Source of the DNA: JBAZYK01 sp964582265
GTDB taxonomy: Bacteria > Patescibacteriota > Gracilibacteria > UBA1369
Direction: 5' to 3'
Assembly (NCBI GenBank): GCA_964582265.1
Contig: CAZOQT010000003.1
Span: forward strand, 1-64,000
Length of the DNA stretch: 64,000 bases
Position 1 is the stretch's first letter; every line of letters starts with the position of its first letter. Under the pieces are notes generated by a model. The model was not told the DNA's origin, searched no databases, and was given only the letters and a program-made list of their open reading frames with translations. Below, in pieces: positions 8,152 to 15,791 of this stretch. The translations under genes were made by a program, and so were the position numbers.

Positions 8152-9354
8152 ATGCGCAAAACTAATCAAGTTCAAATTGGTAAAGTCAAAATTGGCGGAG
8201 CAAATCCGATTGCTGTGCAGTCCATGACTAACACGCAAACCGCCAATGTTAGGGCTACAGTTAAACAAATTATTGAGTTAATTCAGGCCGGATCTGAACT
8301 TGTTCGTATTACTGTAAATGATCTTGAGGCCGCCAAAGCCGTTCCATTCATCAAAGATGAGCTTCTTAATAAAGGCATAGATACGCCCATTGTTGGCGAT
8401 TTTCATTACAATGGACACACTCTTTTAACTAAGTTTCCATCCTGTGCTGCTGCGCTAGATAAATATCGCATTAATCCAGGTAATGTGGGCATAAAACAGG
8501 CACACGAATACAATTTTCGCACCATGATTGAAACAGCTATTAAGTATAATAAACCTGTTCGCATAGGCGTAAATTGGGGTTCTTTAGACCCGGAATTATT
8601 TACAAAATTGATGGATGAAAACGGCAAAAGTAAAACTCCAAAATCAGACAAAGAAATTTTGTACGAAGCTATGGTGCAAAGTGCGCTTAATTCAGCCGAT
8701 GAAGCTGTCGCGATCGGGCTAAAGCCAGACAAAATAGTTTTAAGCGCAAAAATGTCTATTGTTAGTGACATGGTCAGTGTCTATAAGATGCTTTCATTAC
8801 GCTGTAATTATCCCCTGCATCTTGGCTTAACCGAGGCCGGAAGTGGCGATAAAGGGGTAGTGGCATCTACCGCCGCTTTGTCGATATTATTACAACAGGG
8901 TATTGGCGATACCTTACGCGTTTCACTAACTCCGGAGCCGGGTGCCCCTCGCGCTAAAGAAGTAGAAATTTGCCAGCTAATTTTGCAAAGCTTGGGAGTC
9001 AGAAATTTTAGGCCGATGGTCACCAGTTGCCCGGGTTGCGGCCGCACCAGCAGCGATTATTTCCAAAAATTAGCCAAGCGGGTAAATGACTACATAAGCC
9101 AAAAAATGCCCGAGTGGAAACAGAAATATCCTGGCGTAGAAAGCCTAAAAATCGCCGTAATGGGTTGCGTAGTCAACGGCCCAGGTGAATCCAAACACGC
9201 CGATATTGGCATCAGCCTGCCAGGAAAAACCGAACAGCCCGTAGCGCCGGTTTACATAGATGGAAAGCAATTTGCCGTTCTAGAAGGCCAAAACATCCCT
9301 CAAAAATTCATGCAAATTTTGGAAGAATACATTCAAAAAAGATTCACCCAATAA
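8152..9354 (+). CDS. ispG: 4-hydroxy-3-methylbut-2-enyl diphosphate synthase
   Basis: IspG (GcpE) converts MEcPP to HMBPP in the penultimate step of the MEP isoprenoid pathway, using a [4Fe-4S] cluster. The 400-residue product is the compact bacterial type without the plant insertion. The TIM-barrel part carries PIAVQSMTNTQT and GDFHYNGH. The C-terminal cluster domain has TSCPGCGRTS (about residue 291 on) and MGCVVNGPGES (about 337), giving three cluster cysteines and the catalytic Glu. The open frame extends to a TTG at 8113, but the ATG at 8152 (MRKTNQVQIG) matches the family start. Its 3' end overlaps the convergent ybeY by 11 bases. Confidence 0.96.
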   Translation: MRKTNQVQIGKVKIGGANPIAVQSMTNTQTANVRATVKQIIELIQAGSELVRITVNDLEAAKAVPFIKDELLNKGIDTPIVGDFHYNGHTLLTKFPSCAAALDKYRINPGNVGIKQAHEYNFRTMIETAIKYNKPVRIGVNWGSLDPELFTKLMDENGKSKTPKSDKEILYEAMVQSALNSADEAVAIGLKPDKIVLSAKMSIVSDMVSVYKMLSLRCNYPLHLGLTEAGSGDKGVVASTAALSILLQQGIGDTLRVSLTPEPGAPRAKEVEICQLILQSLGVRNFRPMVTSCPGCGRTSSDYFQKLAKRVNDYISQKMPEWKQKYPGVESLKIAVMGCVVNGPGESKHADIGISLPGKTEQPVAPVYIDGKQFAVLEGQNIPQKFMQILEEYIQKRFTQ

Positions 9355-9862
9355 TCTTCCGCCAGCTCTTATTGCCGATCACTTCGTCCTGTAGATCGAA
9401 CATTTCTTTGCGCTCATTTTCTTCTTCGTGATCGTATCCAAACACGTGAAAAAGGCCGTGTACAAACAAAAATTGCAGTTCTTCTTTTAAAGTTTTGCCG
9501 TGTTCTTTCGCCTGATTGCGTGCCGTTTCAATTGAAATCGCAATCTCGCCAATCAGATCCTGCTGCGGAAAAGCAAAGGGTGATCCGTCCGCATTCATTT
9601 GCGCATTTTCTTCAATGTAGCTAAATGAAAGTACATCCGTTGGCTTATTCTTGCCACGATATTCTTTATTCAACTTTTTAATTGTTGCGTCATTCAACAT
9701 TGTCAATTGTACAACACCGCCTTTACCCGCTTTTTTAAGCCTTTTTTCCCGTTCCAAAATTTTTAACCCCTTTGCAAATTGCCGTGCAAAATCGTCTCGC
9801 ATAATGCGATTTCCTTTAACATGATTCTCAAATTCTAAATTAATTTTTTGGGCGGTCGGCAT
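9344..9862 (-). CDS. ybeY: endoribonuclease YbeY, rRNA maturation factor
   Basis: YbeY is a zinc-dependent endoribonuclease involved in 16S rRNA 3' maturation and ribosome quality control. The 172-residue protein contains the diagnostic motif HGLFHVFGYDH (His135, His139, His145), which provides the metal ligands. Before that it has the family segment NKEYRGKNKPTDVLSF (66-80). It overlaps the 3' end of the upstream SPOUT methylase gene by 23 bases, so the two are translationally coupled. The pairing of two RNA-modifying genes is consistent with shared rRNA or tRNA work. Confidence 0.95.
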   Translation of the reverse strand: MPTAQKINLEFENHVKGNRIMRDDFARQFAKGLKILEREKRLKKAGKGGVVQLTMLNDATIKKLNKEYRGKNKPTDVLSFSYIEENAQMNADGSPFAFPQQDLIGEIAISIETARNQAKEHGKTLKEELQFLFVHGLFHVFGYDHEEENERKEMFDLQDEVIGNKSWRKIIG

Positions 9863-10391
9863 GTGAAAATTGAAAAAGTACTTCGTAGGCCACTATCCCA
9901 AAAGCTGTGGCCACATTCAAGGAATTCGCACGTCCCAGCATTGGAATATCCACAGCGAAATCTATCAGCGGCATTAAATCTTCACTAATACCATCTACCT
10001 CGTTTCCTAGTACCAAAGCCATCGGAAAAGGGTATTTCATCTCGTGATAATTAACACTCTGTTTAGTAAGCTCCAGAGCACAAATTTTAACCCCATTTCC
10101 TTTGAGTTTAAGAAGAGTTTCCCTTGTAGATGACTGATACTCCCATGGCACCACTTCCACCGCGCCTAATGCCACTTTATCAATGTCCTTTCTTGGTGGG
10201 TGACCAGTTATGCCGCATAAATACATTTTTTCGGCCAAGATCGCGTCGCAAGTTCTAAAAAGAGCGCCAACATTATATATGCTGCGAATATTGTCTAAAA
10301 CCACAATAAAAGGCGTTCTAGGCTTATTTTTAACTTCTTCTACAGAGGGTTTGCCCGATTGGATTTCTTGATGACTAAATTTCTGGATCAT
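9840..10391 (-). CDS. TrmH/SpoU-family RNA 2'-O-methyltransferase
   Basis: This 183-residue SPOUT methyltransferase transfers a methyl group from SAM to a ribose 2'-OH in tRNA or rRNA. All three SpoU motifs are visible: NIRSIYNVGALFRTCDA (motif 1, about 34-50), LVLGNEVDGIS (motif 2) and IPMLGRANSLNVATAFGI (motif 3, which forms the trefoil-knot cofactor site). It lacks the N-terminal substrate-binding extension found in many TrmH relatives, so the RNA target cannot be named. It is followed directly by the overlapping ybeY, and the SLH-protein gene ends two bases upstream. Confidence 0.93.
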   Translation of the reverse strand: MIQKFSHQEIQSGKPSVEEVKNKPRTPFIVVLDNIRSIYNVGALFRTCDAILAEKMYLCGITGHPPRKDIDKVALGAVEVVPWEYQSSTRETLLKLKGNGVKICALELTKQSVNYHEMKYPFPMALVLGNEVDGISEDLMPLIDFAVDIPMLGRANSLNVATAFGIVAYEVLFQFSHADRPKN

Positions 10392-10393
10392 GG

Positions 10394-11167
10394 TTATTGT
10401 GACTGCGTAGAGGTTTCAGTCTTGCCCTCCGGTTGGACCTGGTCAACTATAGGTTCAACTTTAGACTTTACCTCCGCTTGAACATTATCTTGCTCAAGTT
10501 TAGCCACTTTTTGCGCTCTGTCTAGCATATTTTCAAATTCTTCCCGTGCAATGAATTCATCAGGATTAAACTTTTTTGCACTTTCAATAATGCCTTTATC
10601 TAAAGCCATATTTACATATCTTGGATACCACCAGTGATCACCTGCTCCATTTACATCTTCAAAAGAAGTTTGTTGAGCTTCAACTTTATCCTCTCCGCCC
10701 AGGCTAGCTACTAATTCAAACTTTTCCTGCCATTTAATATAGTCTCCAGCACCCATAATAACCTTTAAAGCTTCCATTTTTGTCATCCTTACATTCGGCC
10801 TAAAAGGGCTTTCTTTATCATCAATATATCCATGTACTATTCCCAGCATGGTTGCCAGGTTGATGTCTTCATAATAATTATTGGCTTCTCTTACGTCAGG
10901 ATAAAGGATTAAAAATGGTTCAAAAATAATGCTAAAACGGCTCATTCCTGTAAATACAAAAAAACATTCTCCCAAATTATTAAGGCAGCTTACGACGAAA
11001 TCCTTTTCCTTATCAGCAAGCTCAAAAGCTTTTACACTTCTTGAAACTACCTCTCCACGAGTTACTGCATCATCCATTGTAATATCTGCAGCAAGCGCGG
11101 GTTGAAGCATCATGCAGACCATCGAAAAGGTTACCGCCAAAATATAAAAAGTATTTGTTTTTTTCAT
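10394..11167 (-). CDS. secreted SLH-domain protein
   Basis: This 257-residue protein is read from ATG 11167 (MKKTNTF). An upstream in-frame start at 11221 would bury the signal peptide, so it is not preferred. Residues 1-26 form a signal peptide with a likely cut after QPALA. Two surface-layer-homology-like segments follow: YPDV...LGIVHGYIDDKESPFRPNVRMTKMEA and FEDVNG...ALDKGIIES...FNPDEFIAREEF. SLH domains bind secondary cell-wall polymers. The C-terminus is a charged, Gln/Val-rich tail. It is transcribed away from the HTH gene at 11513. Confidence 0.8.
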   Translation of the reverse strand: MKKTNTFYILAVTFSMVCMMLQPALAADITMDDAVTRGEVVSRSVKAFELADKEKDFVVSCLNNLGECFFVFTGMSRFSIIFEPFLILYPDVREANNYYEDINLATMLGIVHGYIDDKESPFRPNVRMTKMEALKVIMGAGDYIKWQEKFELVASLGGEDKVEAQQTSFEDVNGAGDHWWYPRYVNMALDKGIIESAKKFNPDEFIAREEFENMLDRAQKVAKLEQDNVQAEVKSKVEPIVDQVQPEGKTETSTQSQ

Positions 11168-11512
11168 AAGCACATTAAATCCATTATATTCAAAAAAGCT
11201 AAAAAGTAAACTTCCTTCCAAAATAAAATGTGTTCCAATTTTGTCTATTTATAAACCCTTATTGTTTTGCAGCTTGAGCAGTAAGTGGACAAGGTCTATA
11301 GACTCCTATTAGACATGTAATGGACAATAGTAGACACGACAAAATATAGTAAAATATTTAAAATAGATAGGACGCGGACTCCGCGTAATTTATTACAGTA
11401 CATACCCACTAGACAAATAGTGGACACTTGGCATAAAATAATGGCAACATTGTCCATTTCTTGACGACTGTATGTCTATGGACATGTAATAATCAACCTT
11501 AAAGGTGGTAAT
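11168..11512. promoter_or_regulatory. divergent intergenic region packed with TRGACA half-sites
   Basis: The 345 bases between the SLH gene and the HTH gene contain no credible gene. From 11242 onward they hold ten copies of TAGACA or TGGACA, counting both strands, plus the palindrome GTCTATAGAC (11294-11303) and ATGTCTATGGACAT (11472-11485). This is most simply a large operator or protein-binding array. It continues into the HTH coding region. Confidence 0.7.
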
Positions 11513-11843
11513 ATGTATGAAGTAGATCGAAAAACGGCTAGTAAGATGTTGAAAGTGTCTGTTAGGACTATAGACAGGTATATTGTTGGTAATAAATTAT
11601 CTATAGAAAGACGTGACGGAAGGATATGGCTTGATAGAAAAGAGTTAATGGAATTTAAAGAAGGCAGGAAAGGGAACTTGTCCAGGGGTGTGTCTACTCC
11701 TGTAATGTCTATGGACGAAGAGGATGTAATTATGGTTGATACGTCTATAGACGATAATCGCGCGGTCTATAGTCAGGACGCGGAAGATGTGGCTCCGGAA
11801 AGAAGAAAACATCGTGTGGACATTGATCATTTCAAAGTAGACA
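11242..11843. repeat. array of about 16 TRGACA motifs and GTCTATRGAC palindromes
   Basis: Full TRGACA sites (either strand) were read at 11242, 11286, 11310, 11321, 11331, 11410, 11421, 11451, 11473, 11479, 11571, 11679, 11691, 11706, 11817 and 11838. Palindromic cores GTCTATAGAC lie at 11294 and 11743, GTCTATGGAC at 11474 and 11707, and GTCTATAGTC at 11765. Fewer than one such hexamer would be expected by chance in 600 bases. The array stops in the middle of the HTH gene. Confidence 0.8.
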
Positions 11844-12196
11844 CTCGCAATAGATCAAAATCGCAAATAGATGAGCTGGTATATAAAAATCTTTTTGAAC
11901 AGCTTCAGGAAGAACTTAAAGAAAAGCAGGATCGCCTGGAAGGTGCAAATTACCGCGTGGGGCAATTAGAGGCCCGTTTAAAAGAGTCAGTTCCGCTGCT
12001 CGACTATAACCGCGCTCTTTCAACCGAACGCAGTGAAAAAGAGGCAATCCGCAAGAATCTTGACGCACAACAATTTGAAGCCGAACAGTTATTAAATGCT
12101 TTAAAAGAAGAAAAGTTTAATAAAAAGGTTTACCTTATAATCCTTTTCATACTCCTTCTTTTACAGCCTCTTTGGTTTTTCTTCCCAATTAAATAA
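11513..12196 (+). CDS. membrane-anchored helix-turn-helix DNA-binding protein
   Basis: This 227-residue protein has three parts. Residues 1-50 form an excisionase/MerR-like helix-turn-helix (TASKMLKVSVRTIDRYI...GRIWLDRKELMEF). A long charged region becomes a coiled coil at about 120-205. Residues about 208-224 are a single hydrophobic helix at the very C-terminus (YLIILFILLLLQPLWFFF). A tail-anchored topology would hold the DNA-binding head in the cytoplasm. Its promoter and the first half of its own coding sequence are filled with TRGACA/GTCTATAGAC sites, so it is the likely ligand of that array. The fold layout recalls RacA-like tethers, but no homology is claimed. Confidence 0.8.
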   Translation: MYEVDRKTASKMLKVSVRTIDRYIVGNKLSIERRDGRIWLDRKELMEFKEGRKGNLSRGVSTPVMSMDEEDVIMVDTSIDDNRAVYSQDAEDVAPERRKHRVDIDHFKVDTRNRSKSQIDELVYKNLFEQLQEELKEKQDRLEGANYRVGQLEARLKESVPLLDYNRALSTERSEKEAIRKNLDAQQFEAEQLLNALKEEKFNKKVYLIILFILLLLQPLWFFFPIK

Positions 12197-12219
12197 AAAG
12201 AGCCTCCGCCTTAGGAGGC
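12194..12219 (-). terminator. terminator of the DUF881 operon
   Basis: On the minus strand GCCTCC (12219-12214) pairs with GGAGGC (12207-12202) around a 6-base loop, then comes TCTTTTTATTT. It lies just downstream of the last DUF881 gene. It may also end the convergent HTH gene. Confidence 0.75.
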
Positions 12220-12240
12220 CACATTTCCCAAATAATTATA

Positions 12241-12903
12241 CTAATTCGTCTTATCCATTTGGATTTTATCTTTCAGCGTAGTATAAATTTCAATCCCGGA
12301 AATCGTTTGTCTTAAGCGATCCAGTACCCCCTGAGGCTGGTTTAAGGCTGCATTTAATGTTTTTCCATCACCAATCGCGGAGATTGAATAAGGCGCTGTA
12401 AGTGGAACCCCATTTAATGCAACTTGCCCATTTGGCATAGCATCAAAACCAACTGTGGAATTAGTTAATCTGATATTATTTACAGATACAGCTTCTGCGC
12501 CAGCCGACCACATTTCATTTACTATGTCTGTAAGCCAGATTACAGTAACCGGTTTACTTAAGCTTACCAAAATACCAGGACCTTCTGTGTCCACTTCTCC
12601 CGCCAAAATGCGATCTTTTTTTATTTCATCTTGGACCGCGTTTAACGCTTGTTGACGATCAGAAGCTTTATTTAGCTGCTCCTCCAGGTCCCCAATTTCA
12701 TCCGTCAGGTTTTCATTCGTTGTTTTTAAAATCTGAATTTCTCTAAATACATTGGCTCTGCTATCACGCGCTAGTATGTCTTGGACTCCTCTAAAAGACC
12801 TGGACTGCAATATTACCAAAAAGCCAAGCAGTACGCCTGTTGCCGTAATTGCCACAACGCGTGAATTCAACCTTTTTTCTGTAACAACTGGTGTATCTTC
12901 CAT
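12241..12903 (-). CDS. DUF881-family membrane protein (second copy)
   Basis: This 220-residue protein has an N-terminal membrane helix (about 16-34) and a coiled coil (about 45-90). A C-terminal DUF881 domain follows, with GPGILVSLSKP, MWSAGAEAVSVNNIRLT and the ending APYSISAIGDGKTL. DUF881 proteins (YlxW/YlxX types) occur near cell-division genes in Gram-positives, but the function is unsettled. Its ATG follows the stop of an upstream paralogue by one base (TAATATG), so the two form an operon and may form a heteromer on the outer face of the membrane. Confidence 0.88.
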   Translation of the reverse strand: MEDTPVVTEKRLNSRVVAITATGVLLGFLVILQSRSFRGVQDILARDSRANVFREIQILKTTNENLTDEIGDLEEQLNKASDRQQALNAVQDEIKKDRILAGEVDTEGPGILVSLSKPVTVIWLTDIVNEMWSAGAEAVSVNNIRLTNSTVGFDAMPNGQVALNGVPLTAPYSISAIGDGKTLNAALNQPQGVLDRLRQTISGIEIYTTLKDKIQMDKTN

Positions 12904-12904
12904 A

Positions 12905-13640
12905 TTAGTTTGAGTTGCTTTCGGTTAAAAATTTTAAACGGAAATCGCTGTTATATACAGGCAGAGTTAGATTCTTTTTACCCGCATATGAAAACTGGAT
13001 TTTCTGATCTTTGCTTCGCTTAATAAGGTCTGGCAAGCTGGCGCTATCGCGTAGGCGCTGCATAAAAGTTTCNNNNNNNNNNGCCTATCGCGGTTATTGT
13101 AAACGGAGGTAATAAATGAAAATTATTAACCAAAATAGTGTTACCAACTGAAGTAATTGGTGTGGAAGCAATTACGCGCTGATCATTTATGGCTACAGCT
13201 TCAGCTTGAGCGCTAAATAATAAGTTTACAATGTCACGTAAATCAGCCGCTTGAATAAGAGAAAGATTTTGCACATCTTGATTGTTGCGCTTAACAAAAA
13301 GCCCATCATTAAGAGTAATTTCAATGCCATCTCCTTTTTGGCTATCTAGCCCGATTTCTTTTTTTAATGCGTTCAGTGTATCCAGATTGTTTTTTTCTAT
13401 GGTTTGACCGGATTCTGTTTGCTTGGCTTCAATTTGTTTGCGCAAATTAAGAATTCTGCTTTTTAAAACAGCCTGATCATCGCTAAAGCTTTTCATTAGT
13501 TCTTGCTGAGCCTGGATCTCGTCATATAGGTAAGAGCTTGTTGAAATAGAACTTCTAAATTGTGCCGTAACAAGCAGACCAACAAGCACGCCGGTTATAA
13601 TAAAAACTAATTGTATTTTCCAGTTTAAAAATTTTTGCAT
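12905..13640 (-). CDS. DUF881-family membrane protein (first copy, interrupted by an assembly gap)
   Basis: The N-terminal part starts at ATG 13640 (MQKFLNWKIQL). It has a membrane helix at about 9-26, a coiled coil, and the DUF881 segments GDGIEITLNDG, LLFSAQAEAVAINDQRV and LLPPFTITAIG. It then runs into ten N at 13073-13082. On the far side, frame +1 relative to the N count continues ETFMQRLRDSASLPDL...FRLKFLTESNSN to a TAA at 12905-12907. That is the expected DUF881 tail, so the true gap length should be a multiple of three. The resulting protein is about 245 residues and is coupled to the paralogue downstream. Confidence 0.85.
13073..13082. other. assembly gap (10 N)
   Basis: A run of ten N lies inside the first DUF881 gene. 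The reading frames on the two sides fit a single protein only if the missing length is divisible by three, so ten is a placeholder. Confidence 0.95.
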
Positions 13641-13727
13641 AATATTTCCTCGGATGATGGACGAATGCTCGCTGCATATAGTATCATCCACCAGGTTACA
13701 AGACAAAATCTTTGCACAAAACCACCC

Positions 13728-14540
13728 ATGATTGGCGTTTTTGATTCAGGTTATGGCGGCTTAACAGTTTTGAAAGAATTTTTAAAAGAACTTCCCGAAT
13801 ACGATTATATGTATTTGGGCGATAACGCGCGGGCGCCGTACGGAAATCGCAGCATGGAAACTTTAATTTCCTTTGGAGAGCAAGCGGTTGAATACCTTTT
13901 TAGTCAGGGTTGTACACTAATAATTGTGGCTTGCAATACAGCTTCTTCAACAGTTTTGCGCCATTTGCAGGAAAAATATTTACGAACACCCCACGTGACC
14001 GAAAAAAAAATTCTGGGAGTTATTAAACCGCTTGCAGAGGAGGCAATTCGCCAAAGTGAAAATAAACAAATAGGCGTGGTTGGAACAAATTCAACTATCA
14101 ATGCCAAAGCATATGAAATCGAACTTAAAAATTTGGATCCAAAAGTAAAAGTTTTTTCGCAGGCTTGTCCTTTGCTTGTTCCTTTGATTGAGGAACATTG
14201 GCACAAAAAGCCAGAAACTCGCTCTATTTTAAAAAAATATTTGCGCTCACTTAAAAGCACAAACCTGGATACATTAATCCTTGGCTGCACTCATTATCCA
14301 TTTTTATACAAAGAATTTTCGCAGATTATGGGCAAAAAAGTTAATGTTTTAAAAACCGGAGAAATCGTTGCCCGCAGCTTAAAAGACTATTTAACGCGGC
14401 ATCCGGAAATAGAAAATAGATTGACCCGCAATCAAAAGCGCGTCTTTTTAACCACCGATGATCCGGAAAAATTCAAAAAACTCGGCGGAGAGTTTTTACA
14501 GCAACCAATAAAAAATATCAAAAAATGCAGTTTGGCCTAA
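13728..14540 (+). CDS. murI: glutamate racemase
   Basis: MurI interconverts L- and D-glutamate and supplies D-Glu for the peptidoglycan stem peptide. The 270-residue product begins MIGVFDSGYGGLTVL, the family N-terminus, so ATG 13728 is chosen over an in-frame ATG at 13635. Both catalytic cysteines are present, in ACNTAS (Cys69) and LGCTHYP (about Cys186), together with YLGDNARAPYG. The 3' end overlaps the start of the PAP2/kinase fusion gene by 16 bases, which implies translational coupling of cell-wall and lipid-carrier functions. Confidence 0.95.
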   Translation: MIGVFDSGYGGLTVLKEFLKELPEYDYMYLGDNARAPYGNRSMETLISFGEQAVEYLFSQGCTLIIVACNTASSTVLRHLQEKYLRTPHVTEKKILGVIKPLAEEAIRQSENKQIGVVGTNSTINAKAYEIELKNLDPKVKVFSQACPLLVPLIEEHWHKKPETRSILKKYLRSLKSTNLDTLILGCTHYPFLYKEFSQIMGKKVNVLKTGEIVARSLKDYLTRHPEIENRLTRNQKRVFLTTDDPEKFKKLGGEFLQQPIKNIKKCSLA

Positions 14541-15733
14541 TTCAAGCCCCAAAAGAAAATAAAATTTTTACCGGTAAAGAAAAGATTTTTTCCGCAATTT
14601 TTTTTATTCTGCTCTTTTTTGCGCTGTTTTATGACGACAAAATTCTAAGGTTTTTGGGTGCTACACGCGCATATCCTCTTGATGCCTTTATGTTATTTGT
14701 AACGGATTTTGGTTTGTTATACGGCATTATTGCCCTTGTGGTTTATCTTTTCTATAAAAAGAAATATTACCAAATAGCTTTAATGTTATTAACTGCGGGA
14801 ACTGCCTTGGAAGTAAGCTATTTGTTGAAAGTAATGTTTCAAACTCCAAGACCTTTTGCGGCCGCGATTGTGGCCACGATTCCCCTAACGCAAGCGTCAG
14901 GCTTTTCTATGCCCAGTTTGCATACTGCTTTTTGCTTTTCTCTTTGGCCTTACATGAGCCAAATATTTCCCCAAAAAAAGTTGCGCATTATTGGCTATGC
15001 TTCTTTAATTTTAATTGCTTTTAGCAGGCTATATTTGGGTGTGCACTATTTAAGTGATTTGATTGCGGGAGGTCTTATTGGTTACGCCATTGGCAAAATA
15101 TGGCTTCACTGCGAGCAAAAATATCATGTGTTGGATTGGTTTATTTTTCATGTTAAAGATAAATTCGAATTACGTCGCCAGATTGCACATTTGGTTACGG
15201 GGTGCAGTATTGTTTTTTTGCTAAAATTGCAGCTTTTAAATGCGGATGTTTTAGTTTTTATTTTAATAATTGGTGGGTTGGCTTCACTAATTTCAAAAAA
15301 AATTCGCATTCCAATTATTCATAAATTTCTACAATATTTTGAACGGCCCCAGGATCTTGCGTTCTTCCCGGGAAAAGGCTCTTTTTTTCTGGTGTTGGGT
15401 TCGTTAATTGCTGTAATGTTCTTTAAAAAAGATATTGCCCTAGCCGCGATCAGTATTATGGCAGTAGGAGATTCAATAACTACGATTGTGGGCACATATT
15501 TTGGCAAAATCAAAAATCCGCTAAATCCCCAAAAACACCTTGAGGGAACGTTTTTAGCAATAATAGTTTCTACGCTTGCCGCTTTCTTTTTTGTGGATAT
15601 TCAAACTGCTTTTATTGGCAGTCTGGTCGGCATGATTTTTGAGTCCTTAACCGGTCGTTACATTAGTGAAATTTTGGATGATAATTTGGTGATCACCCTT
15701 TTAGCTGGCGCCGCAATGAGCTTTTTTGCTTAG
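14525..15733 (+). CDS. PAP2 phosphatase fused to a SEC59/DGK-type lipid kinase
   Basis: This 402-residue polytopic membrane protein contains two enzyme-like modules. The N-terminal half carries the three PAP2 phosphatase motifs: KVMFQTPRP (about 101-109), PSLHT (about 129) and SRLYLGVHYLSD (about 167). The C-terminal half has FELRRQIAHLVTG, PGKGSFFLVLGS and VGDSITTIVGTYFGKIKNP...KHLEGT. These are the marks of CTP-dependent dolichol/polyprenol and phytol kinases. PAP2 enzymes dephosphorylate undecaprenyl pyrophosphate or phosphatidate, while the kinase module would rephosphorylate a polyprenol. A lipid-carrier recycling role beside murI is inferred. Either half could act alone on another lipid. 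Confidence 0.85.
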   Translation: MQFGLIQAPKENKIFTGKEKIFSAIFFILLFFALFYDDKILRFLGATRAYPLDAFMLFVTDFGLLYGIIALVVYLFYKKKYYQIALMLLTAGTALEVSYLLKVMFQTPRPFAAAIVATIPLTQASGFSMPSLHTAFCFSLWPYMSQIFPQKKLRIIGYASLILIAFSRLYLGVHYLSDLIAGGLIGYAIGKIWLHCEQKYHVLDWFIFHVKDKFELRRQIAHLVTGCSIVFLLKLQLLNADVLVFILIIGGLASLISKKIRIPIIHKFLQYFERPQDLAFFPGKGSFFLVLGSLIAVMFFKKDIALAAISIMAVGDSITTIVGTYFGKIKNPLNPQKHLEGTFLAIIVSTLAAFFFVDIQTAFIGSLVGMIFESLTGRYISEILDDNLVITLLAGAAMSFFA

Positions 15734-15791
15734 GCCAGCCATGCTATTCCAGCAAAGCGCGTGCTTTTAGGCAAGGCCGTTAAGTTAATCA

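Noticed and set aside
11242..11843. CRISPR array or iteron origin
   Set aside because: The spacing is irregular, the unit is only six bases, there are no cas or rep genes, and part of the array lies in a coding region.
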